Below, piece after piece: positions 1-9,850 of a DNA stretch of 64,000 bases. The notes beneath the pieces are model-generated. The model saw only the letters and a program-made list of their open reading frames with translations, did not search any database and had not been told where the DNA came from. The position numbers were made by a program, and so were the translations under genes. The first letter of the stretch is position 1, and the number at the start of each line of letters is the position of its first letter. This DNA is from CAVQBC01 sp963848415 (GTDB lineage: Bacteria > Actinomycetota > Thermoleophilia > Solirubrobacterales > Solirubrobacteraceae), in contig CAWKDN010000001.1 of NCBI GenBank assembly GCA_963848415.1, positions 434,001 to 498,000 on the forward strand. The letters are read 5' to 3'.

Positions 1-26
1 GAGACCTGCGGGCGACGTTACTCGCG

Positions 27-935
27 TTACGTAAGTGACTCGGCGCCCGCGACGACTTCCATGATCTCCTGGGTGATCTCGGCCTGGCGCTCGCGGTTCA
101 TCTGCAGGGTCAGGTCTGAGATCAGGTCGCCCGCGTTCTGGGAGGCGTTGCGCATCGCGGTCATGCGCGCGCCGTGCTCGGAGGCCGTGGACTCCAGCAG
201 CGCGCGATAGATCGAGATCTGCACGTACTCCGGGACCAGGCGCTCGAGGATCTCCTCCGGGCCGGGCTCGTACTCCACGAGCGCGTGCGGGCCGTCGGAG
301 TCCTCGTCCTCGTCGTGCTCGCCCGCGGCGCGGGTGTCCTCGAAGATCGAGGCCTGCTGCAGCGGCAGCAGCGTCTCGCGCGTGACGGTCTGGGTCAGCG
401 GCGAGACGTAGCTGTTGTAGAAGATGTCCACGCGGTCGACGTCGCCGTCGACGTAGGCGGTCATCAGGTCGGCGGCGATCTCGCGCGCGTCGTTGTAGGA
501 CGGCCGGTCCGTGAAGCCGGTGTAGCCGCCGACCGGCTCCTTGCCGCGGAAGGTCAGCGACGACAGGCCGCGGCGGCCGGAGGCGTAGTAGGCCACCCGC
601 CGGCTCTCGCCCTCCTCCTCGTTGCCGGCGCGCACGCCCGCGCGGACGATCTGGGAGTTGAAGGCGCCGGCCAGGCCGCGGTCTCCGGTGACGAGCAGGA
701 TCCCCACGGCTCCGACGCTCTCGCGCTCGGCGAGGATCGGCACGTTGGGCAGGTTCTCCGCGGCCTCGGAGGCCTGCCGGGTCATGCGGCGGATCGCCGA
801 GGCGTAGGGCCGCAGGCTCTCGATCCGCTGCTCGGCCTTGCGCAGCCGCGCCGCGGCCACCATCTCCATGGCCCGCGTGATCTTCTCGATGTTCTTCACC
901 GAGGCGATGCGGTTCTTGACGTCCTTCTGGGCCAT
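27..935 (-). CDS. atpG: ATP synthase F1 subunit gamma
   Basis: This is the central rotor shaft of the F1 sector, coupling proton flow through the c-ring to catalysis in the alpha3beta3 head. The 302-residue protein starts MAQKDVKNRIASVKNIEKIT and ends with the C-terminal helix LISDLTLQMNRERQAEITQE, both hallmarks of gamma. The middle carries an acidic insert around residues 205-225 (GEHDEDEDSDG), as often seen in actinobacterial gamma subunits. It lies 15 bp downstream of atpA and is the last complete gene of the operon in the window. The usual next genes, atpD and atpC, would be beyond the left edge. Identification is secure. Confidence 0.97.
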   Translation of the reverse strand: MAQKDVKNRIASVKNIEKITRAMEMVAAARLRKAEQRIESLRPYASAIRRMTRQASEAAENLPNVPILAERESVGAVGILLVTGDRGLAGAFNSQIVRAGVRAGNEEEGESRRVAYYASGRRGLSSLTFRGKEPVGGYTGFTDRPSYNDAREIAADLMTAYVDGDVDRVDIFYNSYVSPLTQTVTRETLLPLQQASIFEDTRAAGEHDEDEDSDGPHALVEYEPGPEEILERLVPEYVQISIYRALLESTASEHGARMTAMRNASQNAGDLISDLTLQMNRERQAEITQEIMEVVAGAESLT

Positions 936-950
936 GGCGGTCGGCTGCGG

Positions 951-2643
<1,693 letters not shown>

Positions 2644-2689
2644 GGCGTGGTGTCGGCTCCTTGGAAGGTCTCAGTCTGAAGGGCGGCGG

Positions 2690-3220
2690 TCACCCGCGCG
2701 CGACCTGCTTGCGAAGGCTCTCGAGGCGGCTGCGGATGGAGGCGTCGAGCACCTGGTTGCCGACGCGCACGACGATCCCGCCGAGGATGTCGGGCTGGAC
2801 CTCCGAGGACAGCTCGACCGTGCGGCCGGTCTGCTCCTGGATGCGGTCGCCGATGCGCTGGACGATCTCCTCGTCGAGCTCGAAGGCGGAGGTCACCTGG
2901 ACGGGCAGCAGCTTGTTCTCCTCGCGCCAGAGCTCGTCGAACTCGCGGCGCGCGCGGAAGAGGATCGGCATGCGGTGCTTGTCGATCAGCAGGCCGAGGA
3001 AGTTGATGAGGATCTCCTCGGCGTCGGTGACGGCCTTCTCCAGGCCGTCCTTCTTCTCGGGCGTCGAGAAGTAGGGCGAGAAGAAGAAGACCTGCAGCTC
3101 GCGGTCGGAGGCGAGCACGTCGGCGAACTCGCCGAGCTGCTCGTGGACCTCGGAGAGCTTGTCCTGCTCCTGCGCAACCTCGAACAGCGAGCGGGCGTAG
3201 ACGCTGGCGATCTCCTCCAC
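2690..3220 (-). CDS. atpH: ATP synthase F1 subunit delta
   Basis: This peripheral-stalk subunit joins the top of F1 to the b-subunit stalk. The 176-residue product begins EEIASVYARSLFEVAQEQDK, the typical YA-R-SLFEVA opening of OSCP/delta. It ends with the conserved region GGIVVRVGNQVLDASIRSRL, in which the signature ends in a basic LR-type helix. It uses a GTG start and lies 6 bp downstream of the atpF stop, so it is cotranscribed and probably translationally coupled. Length and order (F-H-A) are normal. No oddities were seen. Confidence 0.96.
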   Translation of the reverse strand: MEEIASVYARSLFEVAQEQDKLSEVHEQLGEFADVLASDRELQVFFFSPYFSTPEKKDGLEKAVTDAEEILINFLGLLIDKHRMPILFRARREFDELWREENKLLPVQVTSAFELDEEIVQRIGDRIQEQTGRTVELSSEVQPDILGGIVVRVGNQVLDASIRSRLESLRKQVARG

Positions 3221-3226
3221 CGGGGG

Positions 3227-3808
3227 TCAGTTCCCTCCGTCGTTGCGCCGGTCGTCGCCGGCGAGGGCGGCGAAGTCCAGCTCGGAGAGCGCCTCGTCGA
3301 CCAGGCGCTTCTGATCGTCGTCGGTGAGCGACTTGCGCGTCACCTTCTCGGTGGCGAGCACGGTCAGGTCGGCGACCTCGTGGCGGATCTCCTGGATCGC
3401 CCGGCGCGTCTCGGTCTGGATCTCGCGCCGCGTCTGCTCCATCATCTCCTCGCGCTTGCGCTTGGCGTCGGCGATCGCCTCGGCCTCGGTGGCCTCGCCC
3501 TGCTTGCGGGCGCGCGAGACGATGTCGTCGGCCTGGCCGCGCGCCGCCGAAAGGCGCTCGCGGTACTCGGAGAGCATCTCGTCGGCCTCGCGACGCGTCC
3601 GCTCGGCGGCCTCGATGGAGGCCTCGATCGCGTGCTGGCGCTTGTCCAGCGCCTCGGCGATGCGCGGGAAGGCGAACTTCCCGAGCACGTAGAGCGAGAT
3701 CAGGAAGAAGACCAGCGTCCAGATCATCAGCCCGATGTCGGGCGAGACCAGGAAGCTGCCGCCGCCGGACTCCTCGGCCGCGAAGACGGTGGGTGCGACG
3801 AGGCTCAC
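3227..3808 (-). CDS. atpF: ATP synthase F0 subunit b
   Basis: This is the membrane-anchored stator stalk. The 193-residue protein has one N-terminal transmembrane helix (about residues 26-48, IGLMIWTLVFFLISLYVLGK). A long charged coiled coil full of Arg, Glu and Ala follows, rich in EAIADAKRKREEM-type segments. The GTG start lies 4 bp below the atpE stop. Residues before the helix (VAPTVFAAEESGGG) resemble a short exported leader, as in many actinobacterial b subunits. It pairs with AtpH to hold F1 against rotation. Confidence 0.95.
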   Translation of the reverse strand: MSLVAPTVFAAEESGGGSFLVSPDIGLMIWTLVFFLISLYVLGKFAFPRIAEALDKRQHAIEASIEAAERTRREADEMLSEYRERLSAARGQADDIVSRARKQGEATEAEAIADAKRKREEMMEQTRREIQTETRRAIQEIRHEVADLTVLATEKVTRKSLTDDDQKRLVDEALSELDFAALAGDDRRNDGGN

Positions 3809-3812
3809 CGCG

Positions 3813-4088
3813 CTACCCGAGGAAGAAGGCGAGCAGGCCGGCGACGAGCCCGTAGAAGACGCAGGCCTCGGTGAGCGCGAAGCCCAGCCACTGGATGGAG
3901 GTCAGCTCGTCGCGCATCTCGGGCTGGCGCGTGACGGACTCGATCATCTTGCCGAAGATGTAGCCGATGCCCACGCCGGCGCCGGCGGCGCCGAGCCCGC
4001 CGCCGAGGCCGAGCGCGACGGCCTTGCCGGCGTCCGCGCCCGCGTCCGCCTGGGCGAAGACGAGGAGGAAGAGGCTGGTGATGTCCAC
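3813..4088 (-). CDS. atpE: ATP synthase F0 subunit c (proteolipid)
   Basis: This is the rotor ring subunit that carries protons. The 91-residue protein has two hydrophobic helices around a polar loop (TRQPEMRDEL, the RQP motif that contacts gamma and epsilon). The ion-binding carboxylate is the Glu in helix 2 (LGFALTEACVFYGLVAGLL). I chose the GTG at 4088 because an AAAGGAG ribosome site sits 5 nt upstream; longer readings in this frame are non-coding. The first about 20 residues (FLLVFAQADAGADAG) form a longer polar N-terminus than in E. coli. It lies between atpB and atpF. Confidence 0.95.
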   Translation of the reverse strand: MDITSLFLLVFAQADAGADAGKAVALGLGGGLGAAGAGVGIGYIFGKMIESVTRQPEMRDELTSIQWLGFALTEACVFYGLVAGLLAFFLG

Positions 4089-4105
4089 AGGGGCTCCTTT
4101 TGGGT

Positions 4106-4999
4106 CTAGTGCGCCTCGACGGAGGTCGCCTCGCCGAGGTAGATGGCGGCCAGGGTGGCGAAGATGAAGGCCTGCAGCGTGGCGACCAGCCCGACCTCGA
4201 AGAGGTAGAGCGCGACCGCCATCGGGGCAGTGACGATGCCGAGCGCCTCGATCCCGAGCAGCACGACCAGCGCGCCGCCCATGAACAGGATGATCAGGTG
4301 CCCGGCGAGGATGTTGGCAAAGAGTCGGACGGAGAGCGAGATCAGCCGCATGAAGTTCGACAGCAGCTCGAGCCCGAGCATCGGCCCCTTCAGCCAGCCC
4401 GGCACCCCGGCGGGGATGAGGCCCTTGATGTAGCCGATGAACCCCTTCGCCCGGATCCCCTCGACGTTGTAGCCGACCCACACCATGAGGGCGAGGACGA
4501 GCGGGACGGAGAGGTTCGCGGTCGCGGCGTAGAGGGCGAGCGAGGGCACCTCGACGCCGAGGATGTCGACCTTGTGCTCGGTGTTGGTCGGCAGCGGGAT
4601 GTAGCCGATCAGGTTCGAGAACCAGATGAACAGGAACAGCGTCCCGATGAACGGGAACCACTTCAGCGCCATCGAGCGGTCCATGTTTCCGCGCGTGATG
4701 TTGTCGCGCATGAGGGCGTAGAGCACCTCGACGGCGGTCTGGACGCGATTGGGCTTCGCCTGCATGCGGTTGGCGATGTAGAGCATCGTGCCGACCGTCA
4801 GCAGCGAGGCGATGATCACGTACAGGGTCGCCTTGTTGAACTCGAGCGGGCCGACGCTGAACCAGGGATCCAGCTTGAACTCGTTCTGGGGCTGGTACTC
4901 CTCGTTGTCCACACGCGAGAAGCCGAAGATCGTGACGGCCACGATGATCAGGCCGACGTAGAGGCCGAGGCCGATCAGGACCTTGGCGCGGGTGCTCAT
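4106..4999 (-). CDS. atpB: ATP synthase F0 subunit a
   Basis: This is the stator channel subunit that passes protons to the c-ring. The 297-residue protein starts MSTRAKVLIGLGLYVGLI and has 5-6 membrane helices. The helix with LLSNFMRLISLSVRLFANIL carries the essential Arg (SVRLFAN) and conserved Asn that face the c-ring carboxylate. The ATG at 4999 overlaps the TGA of the upstream atpZ-like gene as ATGA, which supports this start and suggests coupled translation. The protein ends near AAIYLGEATSVEAH. Confidence 0.96.
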   Translation of the reverse strand: MSTRAKVLIGLGLYVGLIIVAVTIFGFSRVDNEEYQPQNEFKLDPWFSVGPLEFNKATLYVIIASLLTVGTMLYIANRMQAKPNRVQTAVEVLYALMRDNITRGNMDRSMALKWFPFIGTLFLFIWFSNLIGYIPLPTNTEHKVDILGVEVPSLALYAATANLSVPLVLALMVWVGYNVEGIRAKGFIGYIKGLIPAGVPGWLKGPMLGLELLSNFMRLISLSVRLFANILAGHLIILFMGGALVVLLGIEALGIVTAPMAVALYLFEVGLVATLQAFIFATLAAIYLGEATSVEAH

Positions 5000-5418
5000 C
5001 GGGGCGCGCGCTCGCGCGCGGCGGGGCGCAGGACGATCGCCATGGCGAAGTAGACGGAGAAGGCGGCCAGCGCCGTGGCGGCGGCCATCGCGCCGTCCGC
5101 CCGGCTGGCGGCGAGGCCGGCGGTCAGGATCGCCAGGCCGACCACCCACGCCCGGCCCATCAGGCTCGCGACCATGAGGCCGGCCTGCAGCTTGGGATCG
5201 CCCGAGCGGCGCACGGTGCGCTCGACGAGGTCGCCGAGCAGGCGCGTCACGATCCAGGCACCCGCAGCGGCCGCAAAGCCGACGATCGGCAGGCCGGCGA
5301 GCACGACGAACGGCGCCGCGAGCACCAGCAGCACGAGGTCGAGGTGGCGAACGACGACCAGCACGGCGGCGGTGCGGGCGGGATCGGTCGGGTGCTCGAA
5401 GGCAGGGGTGTGGGACAT
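4996..5418 (-). CDS. AtpZ/AtpI-like small membrane protein at the head of the atp operon
   Basis: This is a 140-residue hydrophobic protein with about four predicted membrane segments (VLVVVRHLDLVLLVLAAPFV, LPIVGFAAAAGAWIV, LMGRAWVVGLAIL and a final FSVYFAMAIVLR segment). Sequence identity to known AtpI/AtpZ is not obvious. Position is the main evidence: it is the first gene of the atp operon and overlaps atpB by ATGA, where actinobacteria place a small membrane protein (the Rv1303 position in mycobacteria). A role in F0 assembly or ion supply is inferred. I prefer the ATG at 5418 (MSHTPAFEHPTD) because the longer in-frame extension is low-complexity. Confidence 0.7.
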   Translation of the reverse strand: MSHTPAFEHPTDPARTAAVLVVVRHLDLVLLVLAAPFVVLAGLPIVGFAAAAGAWIVTRLLGDLVERTVRRSGDPKLQAGLMVASLMGRAWVVGLAILTAGLAASRADGAMAAATALAAFSVYFAMAIVLRPAARERAPR

Positions 5419-5515
5419 GGTTGAGCGCGGCCACCCTACAGGCCGCGGGGGCACGGTCGCTGGACGGGTGACCGGAGCTTCGGGCTGGGCGGTCACGCCG
5501 GGTGGGGTGCGGCGG

Positions 5516-5545
5516 ATTCTAGCGGTCGGCAAGACTTTGTAACAA
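5516..5545 (-). promoter_or_regulatory. candidate sigma-70-type promoter for the atp operon
   Basis: On the minus strand a -35-like TTGTTA (5540-5545) is separated by 18 bp from a -10-like TAGAAT (5516-5521). It would give a leader of roughly 90 nt before the atpZ-like ATG at 5418. The rest of the 309-bp gap 5419-5727 holds no gene that I can support. The amidohydrolase leaves divergently from its other side. This is a pattern match only. Confidence 0.4.
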
Positions 5546-5727
5546 CATTGTGCGACCCGGCTCATGGGGGTGACGCGGGCGCCCGAGGCCCTGGCGCGCC
5601 GCCACCCGGGCGGTCCTGCCCGCGCGGCGCCCGTCGTACACCGCCACCCGCCGCCGGCACCCCGCCCGCACCGCTATCTCGACTAATTCGGTCGGCTATG
5701 TGCTTTGACTGGTATCGTGGCGCGCCG

Positions 5728-6669
5728 ATGCTCGCCGTCGACGTTCACCAGCACCTCTGGCCCGAGGCCCTGATCGCCGCCCTGGCGCGGCGGACGGCGC
5801 CGCCGCGGCTGCTGCGCGAGGGCACCGGCTGGACCCTGCGGATCGCCGGTGAGCCGCCCCACCCCTTCGATCCGGGCGACCACGACCCGGTGGCGCGCGC
5901 CGCCCGCGTGCGCGAGGACGGTCTGGACCGGGCGCTCGTGGCGATCTCGAGCCCGCTGGGGATCGAGGCGCTGCCGCCCGAGGAGGCCGTGCCGCTGCTC
6001 GATGCCCACCACACCGGGATCCTCGAGCTCGGCGCGCCGTTCGGCCTGTGGGGCGCGCGCGCCCTCGACGACCCCGACCCGGCCGCGATCGACGCGCTGC
6101 TCGACGCGGGCGCGGTCGGCGTGTCGCTGCCGGCCGCGGCGGTCGCGAGCCGCGAGGGCCTCGAGCACGCCGGCCGGCTGCTCGCCCGGCTGGCCGACCG
6201 CGACGCCGCGCTGCTGATCCACCCGGGCCCGGCGCCCTGGCGCCGCCCCGCGCCGGTCGATCCCGGCGCGCCGGACTGGTGGCCCGCGCTGACGCGCTAC
6301 GTCACCGAGATGCACGAGGCGTGGGTCGCCTTCCTCGCCTACGGGCGGCCCGCCCATCCGACCCTGCGGGTCGTCTTCGCCATGCTCGCCGGCGCCGCCC
6401 CGCTGCACGGCGAGCGGCTCGCTGCGCGCGGCGGCCCGCCGGGCGCCGTGCACGACCCGCTCGCCTTCTACGACGTCTCCTCCTACGGGATCCGCGCCGT
6501 CGACGCGATGGTGCGGGCCGTCGGCATCGACCAGCTGCTGTGGGGCTCCGACCGCCCGGTGGCCGAGCCGCCCGGCCTCGCGGCGCTCGGCCCGGCCGCG
6601 CTGGCGGCGCTGCAGGCGGCCAACCCGGCGCGCGCGCTGCCGCGCCTGCACGGACCGGTGACGGCATGA
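5728..6669 (+). CDS. amidohydrolase family 2 (metal-dependent TIM-barrel hydrolase)
   Basis: This 313-residue protein of the ACMSD-like amidohydrolase_2 fold opens with AVDVHQHLWPEAL. Its HxH pair is the typical first metal-ligand motif after strand 1. A late QLLWGSDRPVAEPPG segment supplies the C-terminal Asp ligand/base. These enzymes hydrolyse or decarboxylate small ring or carboxylated substrates; the substrate here is unknown. I chose the ATG at 5728 because the conserved first strand begins directly there; upstream in-frame sequence is not protein-like. Its stop overlaps the next gene start (ATGA at 6666), so the cysteine dioxygenase-like gene is translationally coupled to it. Confidence 0.8.
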   Translation: MLAVDVHQHLWPEALIAALARRTAPPRLLREGTGWTLRIAGEPPHPFDPGDHDPVARAARVREDGLDRALVAISSPLGIEALPPEEAVPLLDAHHTGILELGAPFGLWGARALDDPDPAAIDALLDAGAVGVSLPAAAVASREGLEHAGRLLARLADRDAALLIHPGPAPWRRPAPVDPGAPDWWPALTRYVTEMHEAWVAFLAYGRPAHPTLRVVFAMLAGAAPLHGERLAARGGPPGAVHDPLAFYDVSSYGIRAVDAMVRAVGIDQLLWGSDRPVAEPPGLAALGPAALAALQAANPARALPRLHGPVTA

Positions 6670-7184
6670 TCGAGCGCCCGCACGACCGCGACCTGACCGC
6701 CTCCGAGCTGCTCGCCTACGTCGAGGCGCTGGCGGCGAGCCCGCGCCGCTGGGCGCACCTCGTCGACCACGACCGCGACCGGCGCGTCTACGAGCAGCTG
6801 GCACGCGACGACCACCTGGCGGTCTGGCTGATCTGCTGGATGGACGAGCAGGACACGGGGTTCCACGACCACGACCTGTCCTCCGGCGCCGTCGCCGTCT
6901 GCACGGGCGCGCTGCGCGAGGACCGCCTCGCGCTCGGCCGCACGCCGACGAGCCGCACGGTGCGGGCGGGCGGCAGCTTCGGCTTCTCGGCGGCGGACAT
7001 CCACCGCGTCAGCCACGCCGGAGCGGTGCCGGCGGTCAGCCTGCACGCCTACTCGCCGCCGCTGTGGCGGATGGGCGCCTACGAGATCGGCGCCGGCGGC
7101 GAGCTGCGCCGCCACTCGGTGTCCTACGCGGAGGAGCTGCGCCCGCTCGAGGAGCCCGTGTCGGCCCTCCCGGCGACCGGCTGA
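6666..7184 (+). CDS. cysteine dioxygenase-like cupin
   Basis: This 172-residue cupin fits the type I cysteine dioxygenase family, which uses mononuclear iron and O2 to turn cysteine into cysteine sulfinate. The iron-binding motif is seen as GFHDHDLSSGAVAVCTGAL (HxH), with the third His in AADIHRVSHAG. The tail LHAYSPPLWRMGAYE matches the family ending. It overlaps the amidohydrolase stop by 4 bp, and 31 bp later comes an MBL-rhodanese protein, which suggests a thiol or sulfur oxidation unit. Other thiol dioxygenases (for example 3-mercaptopropionate) remain possible. Confidence 0.8.
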   Translation: MIERPHDRDLTASELLAYVEALAASPRRWAHLVDHDRDRRVYEQLARDDHLAVWLICWMDEQDTGFHDHDLSSGAVAVCTGALREDRLALGRTPTSRTVRAGGSFGFSAADIHRVSHAGAVPAVSLHAYSPPLWRMGAYEIGAGGELRRHSVSYAEELRPLEEPVSALPATG

Positions 7185-7215
7185 TCCGGCCCACGCCGCG
7201 CGGTACGGTGGCCGG

Positions 7216-8601
7216 GTGATCCTCCGCCAGGTCACCCACGACGATCTCGGGTGTGCGTCCTACCTGATCGGCGACGACGACGCGGGGGTGGCGGCGGTCG
7301 TCGACCCGCGGCTGGACGTCGACGTCTACCTGCGCCTCGCCCGCTACCTCGACGTGCGCATCGCCCACGTGCTCGAGACCCACACCCACGCCGACCACGT
7401 GTCCGGCCACGGGCGGCTCGCGGCGGCCACGGGCGCGGTGATCCACGTCCACCGCGAGGCGGGCGCGGCCTTCGCGCACGAGCCGTTCGAGGACGGCTGG
7501 GAGCTGGTGCTCGGCGCGCTGCGGGTGACGGCGCTGCACACGCCCGGCCACCGCCCCGAGCACACGGCCTTCTTGCTCACCGACACCGCGCGCGGCGAGG
7601 AGCCGTGGGCGGTGCTGACCGGCGACTCGCTGTTCGTCGGCGACATCGCCCGCCCGGACCTGGCGATCGATCGCGAGGACGGCGCGCGCGACATCTTCCG
7701 CTCCCTGCACGAGCGGCTGCTCCCGCTCGGCGACGCCGTGGAGATCTGGCCCGGCCACCTGGGCGGCTCGATGTGCGGCGGCCCCGGGATGGACATGAAG
7801 ATCGCCTCCACGGTCGGCTTCGAACGGGCGCACAACGCGCTGCTGGCCGAGACCGACGCGGACAGCTTCGTGCGGCGGGCGATCGCCGGCCTCGGCCCTC
7901 AGCCGCCCAACCTCAAGGCGATCGTGGAGCTCAACCGCGGGCCGCTGCGCGACGACGCCGTCGAGCCGGCGCCGCTGACCGCGCATCAGGTGGAGGCGCT
8001 GCGGGCGCAGGGCGCGCTGCTGGTCGACGTGCGCACCGACCGCCAGTTCGACGAGGCCCACATCCCCGGGGCGGTGAGCATCACCGCGTTGCGGGCCGGG
8101 TTCGGCTCCCGCCTGGCGTGGATCGCCGAGCCCGGCGAGACCGTCGTGCTGATCGGCGACGACGACGAGGAAGCCCACATGGCCGCGCGGCTCGCGGCGG
8201 CGGTCGGCATCACGGACATCGCGGGGGCGTTGCGCGGCGGGATGGCGGGCTGGTACGAGGAGGCGCGGGAGACCGAGCGGACCGAGCGGCTCACCGTCCC
8301 GGAGCTGCACCAGCGCCTGGTTGCCGGCGAGCCGCTGCAGGTGCTCGACGTGCGCGAGCGGTCGGAGTGGGACGAGGGCCACCTCCCGGGCGCGCTCTTC
8401 GCGCCCTACCACGACCTGGCCGGCGGGCTGCCCGAGGGACTCGACCCGGACCGCCCGGTGGCCGCGATCTGCGCCTCCGGGCAGCGCAGCGCGGTGGCGG
8501 CGAGCCTGCTCGCGCGCGCGGGCGCCCGCGAGGTCCTGCACGTGGTCGGCGGCGGGGTCGGGACCTGGCGCGACGCCGGCTGGCCGATCGAAGGGCGTTA
8601 G
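7216..8601 (+). CDS. MBL-fold hydrolase with two rhodanese domains (persulfide dioxygenase-like)
   Basis: This 461-residue fusion has an N-terminal metallo-beta-lactamase domain (about 1-240) with the motif ETHTHADHVSGHG, followed by two rhodanese domains. The first (about 255-345) lacks a catalytic Cys in its active loop (VVLIGDDDEEAHMAA). The second (about 360-455) has one (AAICASGQRSAVAAS), so only the second should transfer sulfur. MBL-rhodanese fusions of the ETHE1/BlrB type oxidise glutathione-like persulfides to sulfite. Its position after a cysteine dioxygenase-like gene agrees with sulfur handling. The start is a GTG at 7216, where the conserved first strand begins. Confidence 0.85.
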   Translation: MILRQVTHDDLGCASYLIGDDDAGVAAVVDPRLDVDVYLRLARYLDVRIAHVLETHTHADHVSGHGRLAAATGAVIHVHREAGAAFAHEPFEDGWELVLGALRVTALHTPGHRPEHTAFLLTDTARGEEPWAVLTGDSLFVGDIARPDLAIDREDGARDIFRSLHERLLPLGDAVEIWPGHLGGSMCGGPGMDMKIASTVGFERAHNALLAETDADSFVRRAIAGLGPQPPNLKAIVELNRGPLRDDAVEPAPLTAHQVEALRAQGALLVDVRTDRQFDEAHIPGAVSITALRAGFGSRLAWIAEPGETVVLIGDDDEEAHMAARLAAAVGITDIAGALRGGMAGWYEEARETERTERLTVPELHQRLVAGEPLQVLDVRERSEWDEGHLPGALFAPYHDLAGGLPEGLDPDRPVAAICASGQRSAVAASLLARAGAREVLHVVGGGVGTWRDAGWPIEGR

Positions 8602-9044
8602 CTCGGCTCGACCTTCAGCTTGCCGATGGGCGCGCCGGCGTTGTGGAACTCGACCTCGAAGATGCCGGTGATCTCGCCCTTGAAGCTGATCGTCGCCGTC
8701 TTGCCGGGGACGATGTCCTCGTAGATGTCGTAGCCGTGGACGTGGACCTCCTCGGGCTCGGAGGAGCGCACGCGGAAGCGGACGGTCTCGCCCTGCTCGA
8801 AGTCGAGCGTCTTCTCCCCGGTGGCCGAGGTCAGCAGCGGCGGCTTGGGCTTCGGGGCGGGCGTCGGCGTCTCGGCCTCGGCGCCGCCGTCGTCCGGCGT
8901 GGCGGTCCGGGTCGGCGCCGGCGTCGTCTCGGCGGCCGTGCGCTCCGCCTCGTCGTCGCTGCCGGGGCGCGCGAGCAGCAGCACCGCGCCGAGGGCGATC
9001 ACCGCGGCGACGGCCAGGAAGCTGAAGCGCTGGGCGCGGGACAT
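8598..9044 (-). CDS. membrane-anchored cupredoxin-like protein
   Basis: This 148-residue protein has an N-terminal membrane anchor (FSFLAVAAVIALGAVLLLA) and a Thr/Pro/Ala-rich linker (residues 35-70). A C-terminal beta-rich domain resembles the EfeO/cupredoxin_1 fold. His-containing strands EEVHVHGYD and IFEVEFHNAGAPIGKL could bind metal, but no Cys ligand is present, so it is not a classical blue copper site. The outside face of the membrane is likely. It is convergent with the MBL-rhodanese gene, overlapping it by 4 bp at the stops, and divergent from the DUF3891 gene. Confidence 0.7.
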   Translation of the reverse strand: MSRAQRFSFLAVAAVIALGAVLLLARPGSDDEAERTAAETTPAPTRTATPDDGGAEAETPTPAPKPKPPLLTSATGEKTLDFEQGETVRFRVRSSEPEEVHVHGYDIYEDIVPGKTATISFKGEITGIFEVEFHNAGAPIGKLKVEPS

Positions 9045-9088
9045 CCTCCGCTGAGGGTAGTGCGGCAGAGTTAGGCTTTCGCGTCGAC

Positions 9089-9850
9089 ATGCTGCTGCGC
9101 GAGGAGGGCGACGGGAGCGTCCTGGCGATCGGCCAGCCGGCGCACGCGTGGGTGTCGGGCCAGCTCGCCCGGGCGTGGGGGAATGCCGCCTTCGGCGAGG
9201 TCTCGCCGCGCGAGCCGGTGTGCCTCGCCGCCGAGCAGCACGACATCGGGATGGCCCTCTACGACCTCGCCCCCCGCCTGGACCCGGCGACCGGCCTGCC
9301 GTTCCCGTTCGACCGGATGCCCTTCCCCCTGCACCTCGAGCTGTGGGAGGCCGCCCCGCGGCGCGTGCTGGCCCAGAGCCGCTACGCCGCGCTGCTGGTC
9401 TCGATGCACGGCGTCGCCCTCTACGGGCTGCGCGACCTCGCCGGGCTGCCGGCCGAGGAGGCGGCGCGGATCCGCGCCTACCTGGAGGCGGAGCGGGCGC
9501 TGCAGGCGCGGCTGATCGCCGGCCTCGGGGCGCCGGCGGCGGAGGTCGCTCGCAACCAGCGGCTGGTGTGGACGTGGGACTCCCTCTCGCTCGGGCTGTG
9601 CCTGGGCTGGCCGCCGCGGAGCTTCCCCGGCGCGCCGGCCGCCGAGGGCGAGGTCGAGCTGCGGGTGGAGCCGGTGGGCGGGGCGAGCGGGCGCTTCACC
9701 GTCGCGCCGTGGCCGTTCTCCGAGAGCGCGGTGACCATCTGGACCGAGGGCCGCCGGCTGCGGGGGCCGTACGCCGACGAAGCGGCGCTGCACGCCGCGC
9801 TGGCCGGCGCGCCGGGTGAGACGCTGACGTTCGAGCTCGTCCCGGGCTAG
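9089..9850 (+). CDS. DUF3891 family protein
   Basis: This 253-residue cytoplasmic protein belongs to the uncharacterised DUF3891 family as I recognise it. It has an AWVSGQLARAWG opening, an AEQHDIGMALYDLAPRLDP segment with conserved His-Asp, and a later LLVSMHGVALYGLRD segment with a second His. The spaced His/Asp residues in helices resemble an HD-domain metal site, but no reaction is known. Its TAG stop shares the palindromic CTAG with the stop of the convergent MFS gene. The start is an ATG at 9089, close to the divergent cupredoxin start. Confidence 0.7.
   Translation: MLLREEGDGSVLAIGQPAHAWVSGQLARAWGNAAFGEVSPREPVCLAAEQHDIGMALYDLAPRLDPATGLPFPFDRMPFPLHLELWEAAPRRVLAQSRYAALLVSMHGVALYGLRDLAGLPAEEAARIRAYLEAERALQARLIAGLGAPAAEVARNQRLVWTWDSLSLGLCLGWPPRSFPGAPAAEGEVELRVEPVGGASGRFTVAPWPFSESAVTIWTEGRRLRGPYADEAALHAALAGAPGETLTFELVPG

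Noticed and set aside
5548..5727. N-terminal extension of the amidohydrolase to 5548
   Set aside because: The extra 60 codons are Pro/Arg-rich and unlike the family; the first conserved strand starts at the ATG at 5728.
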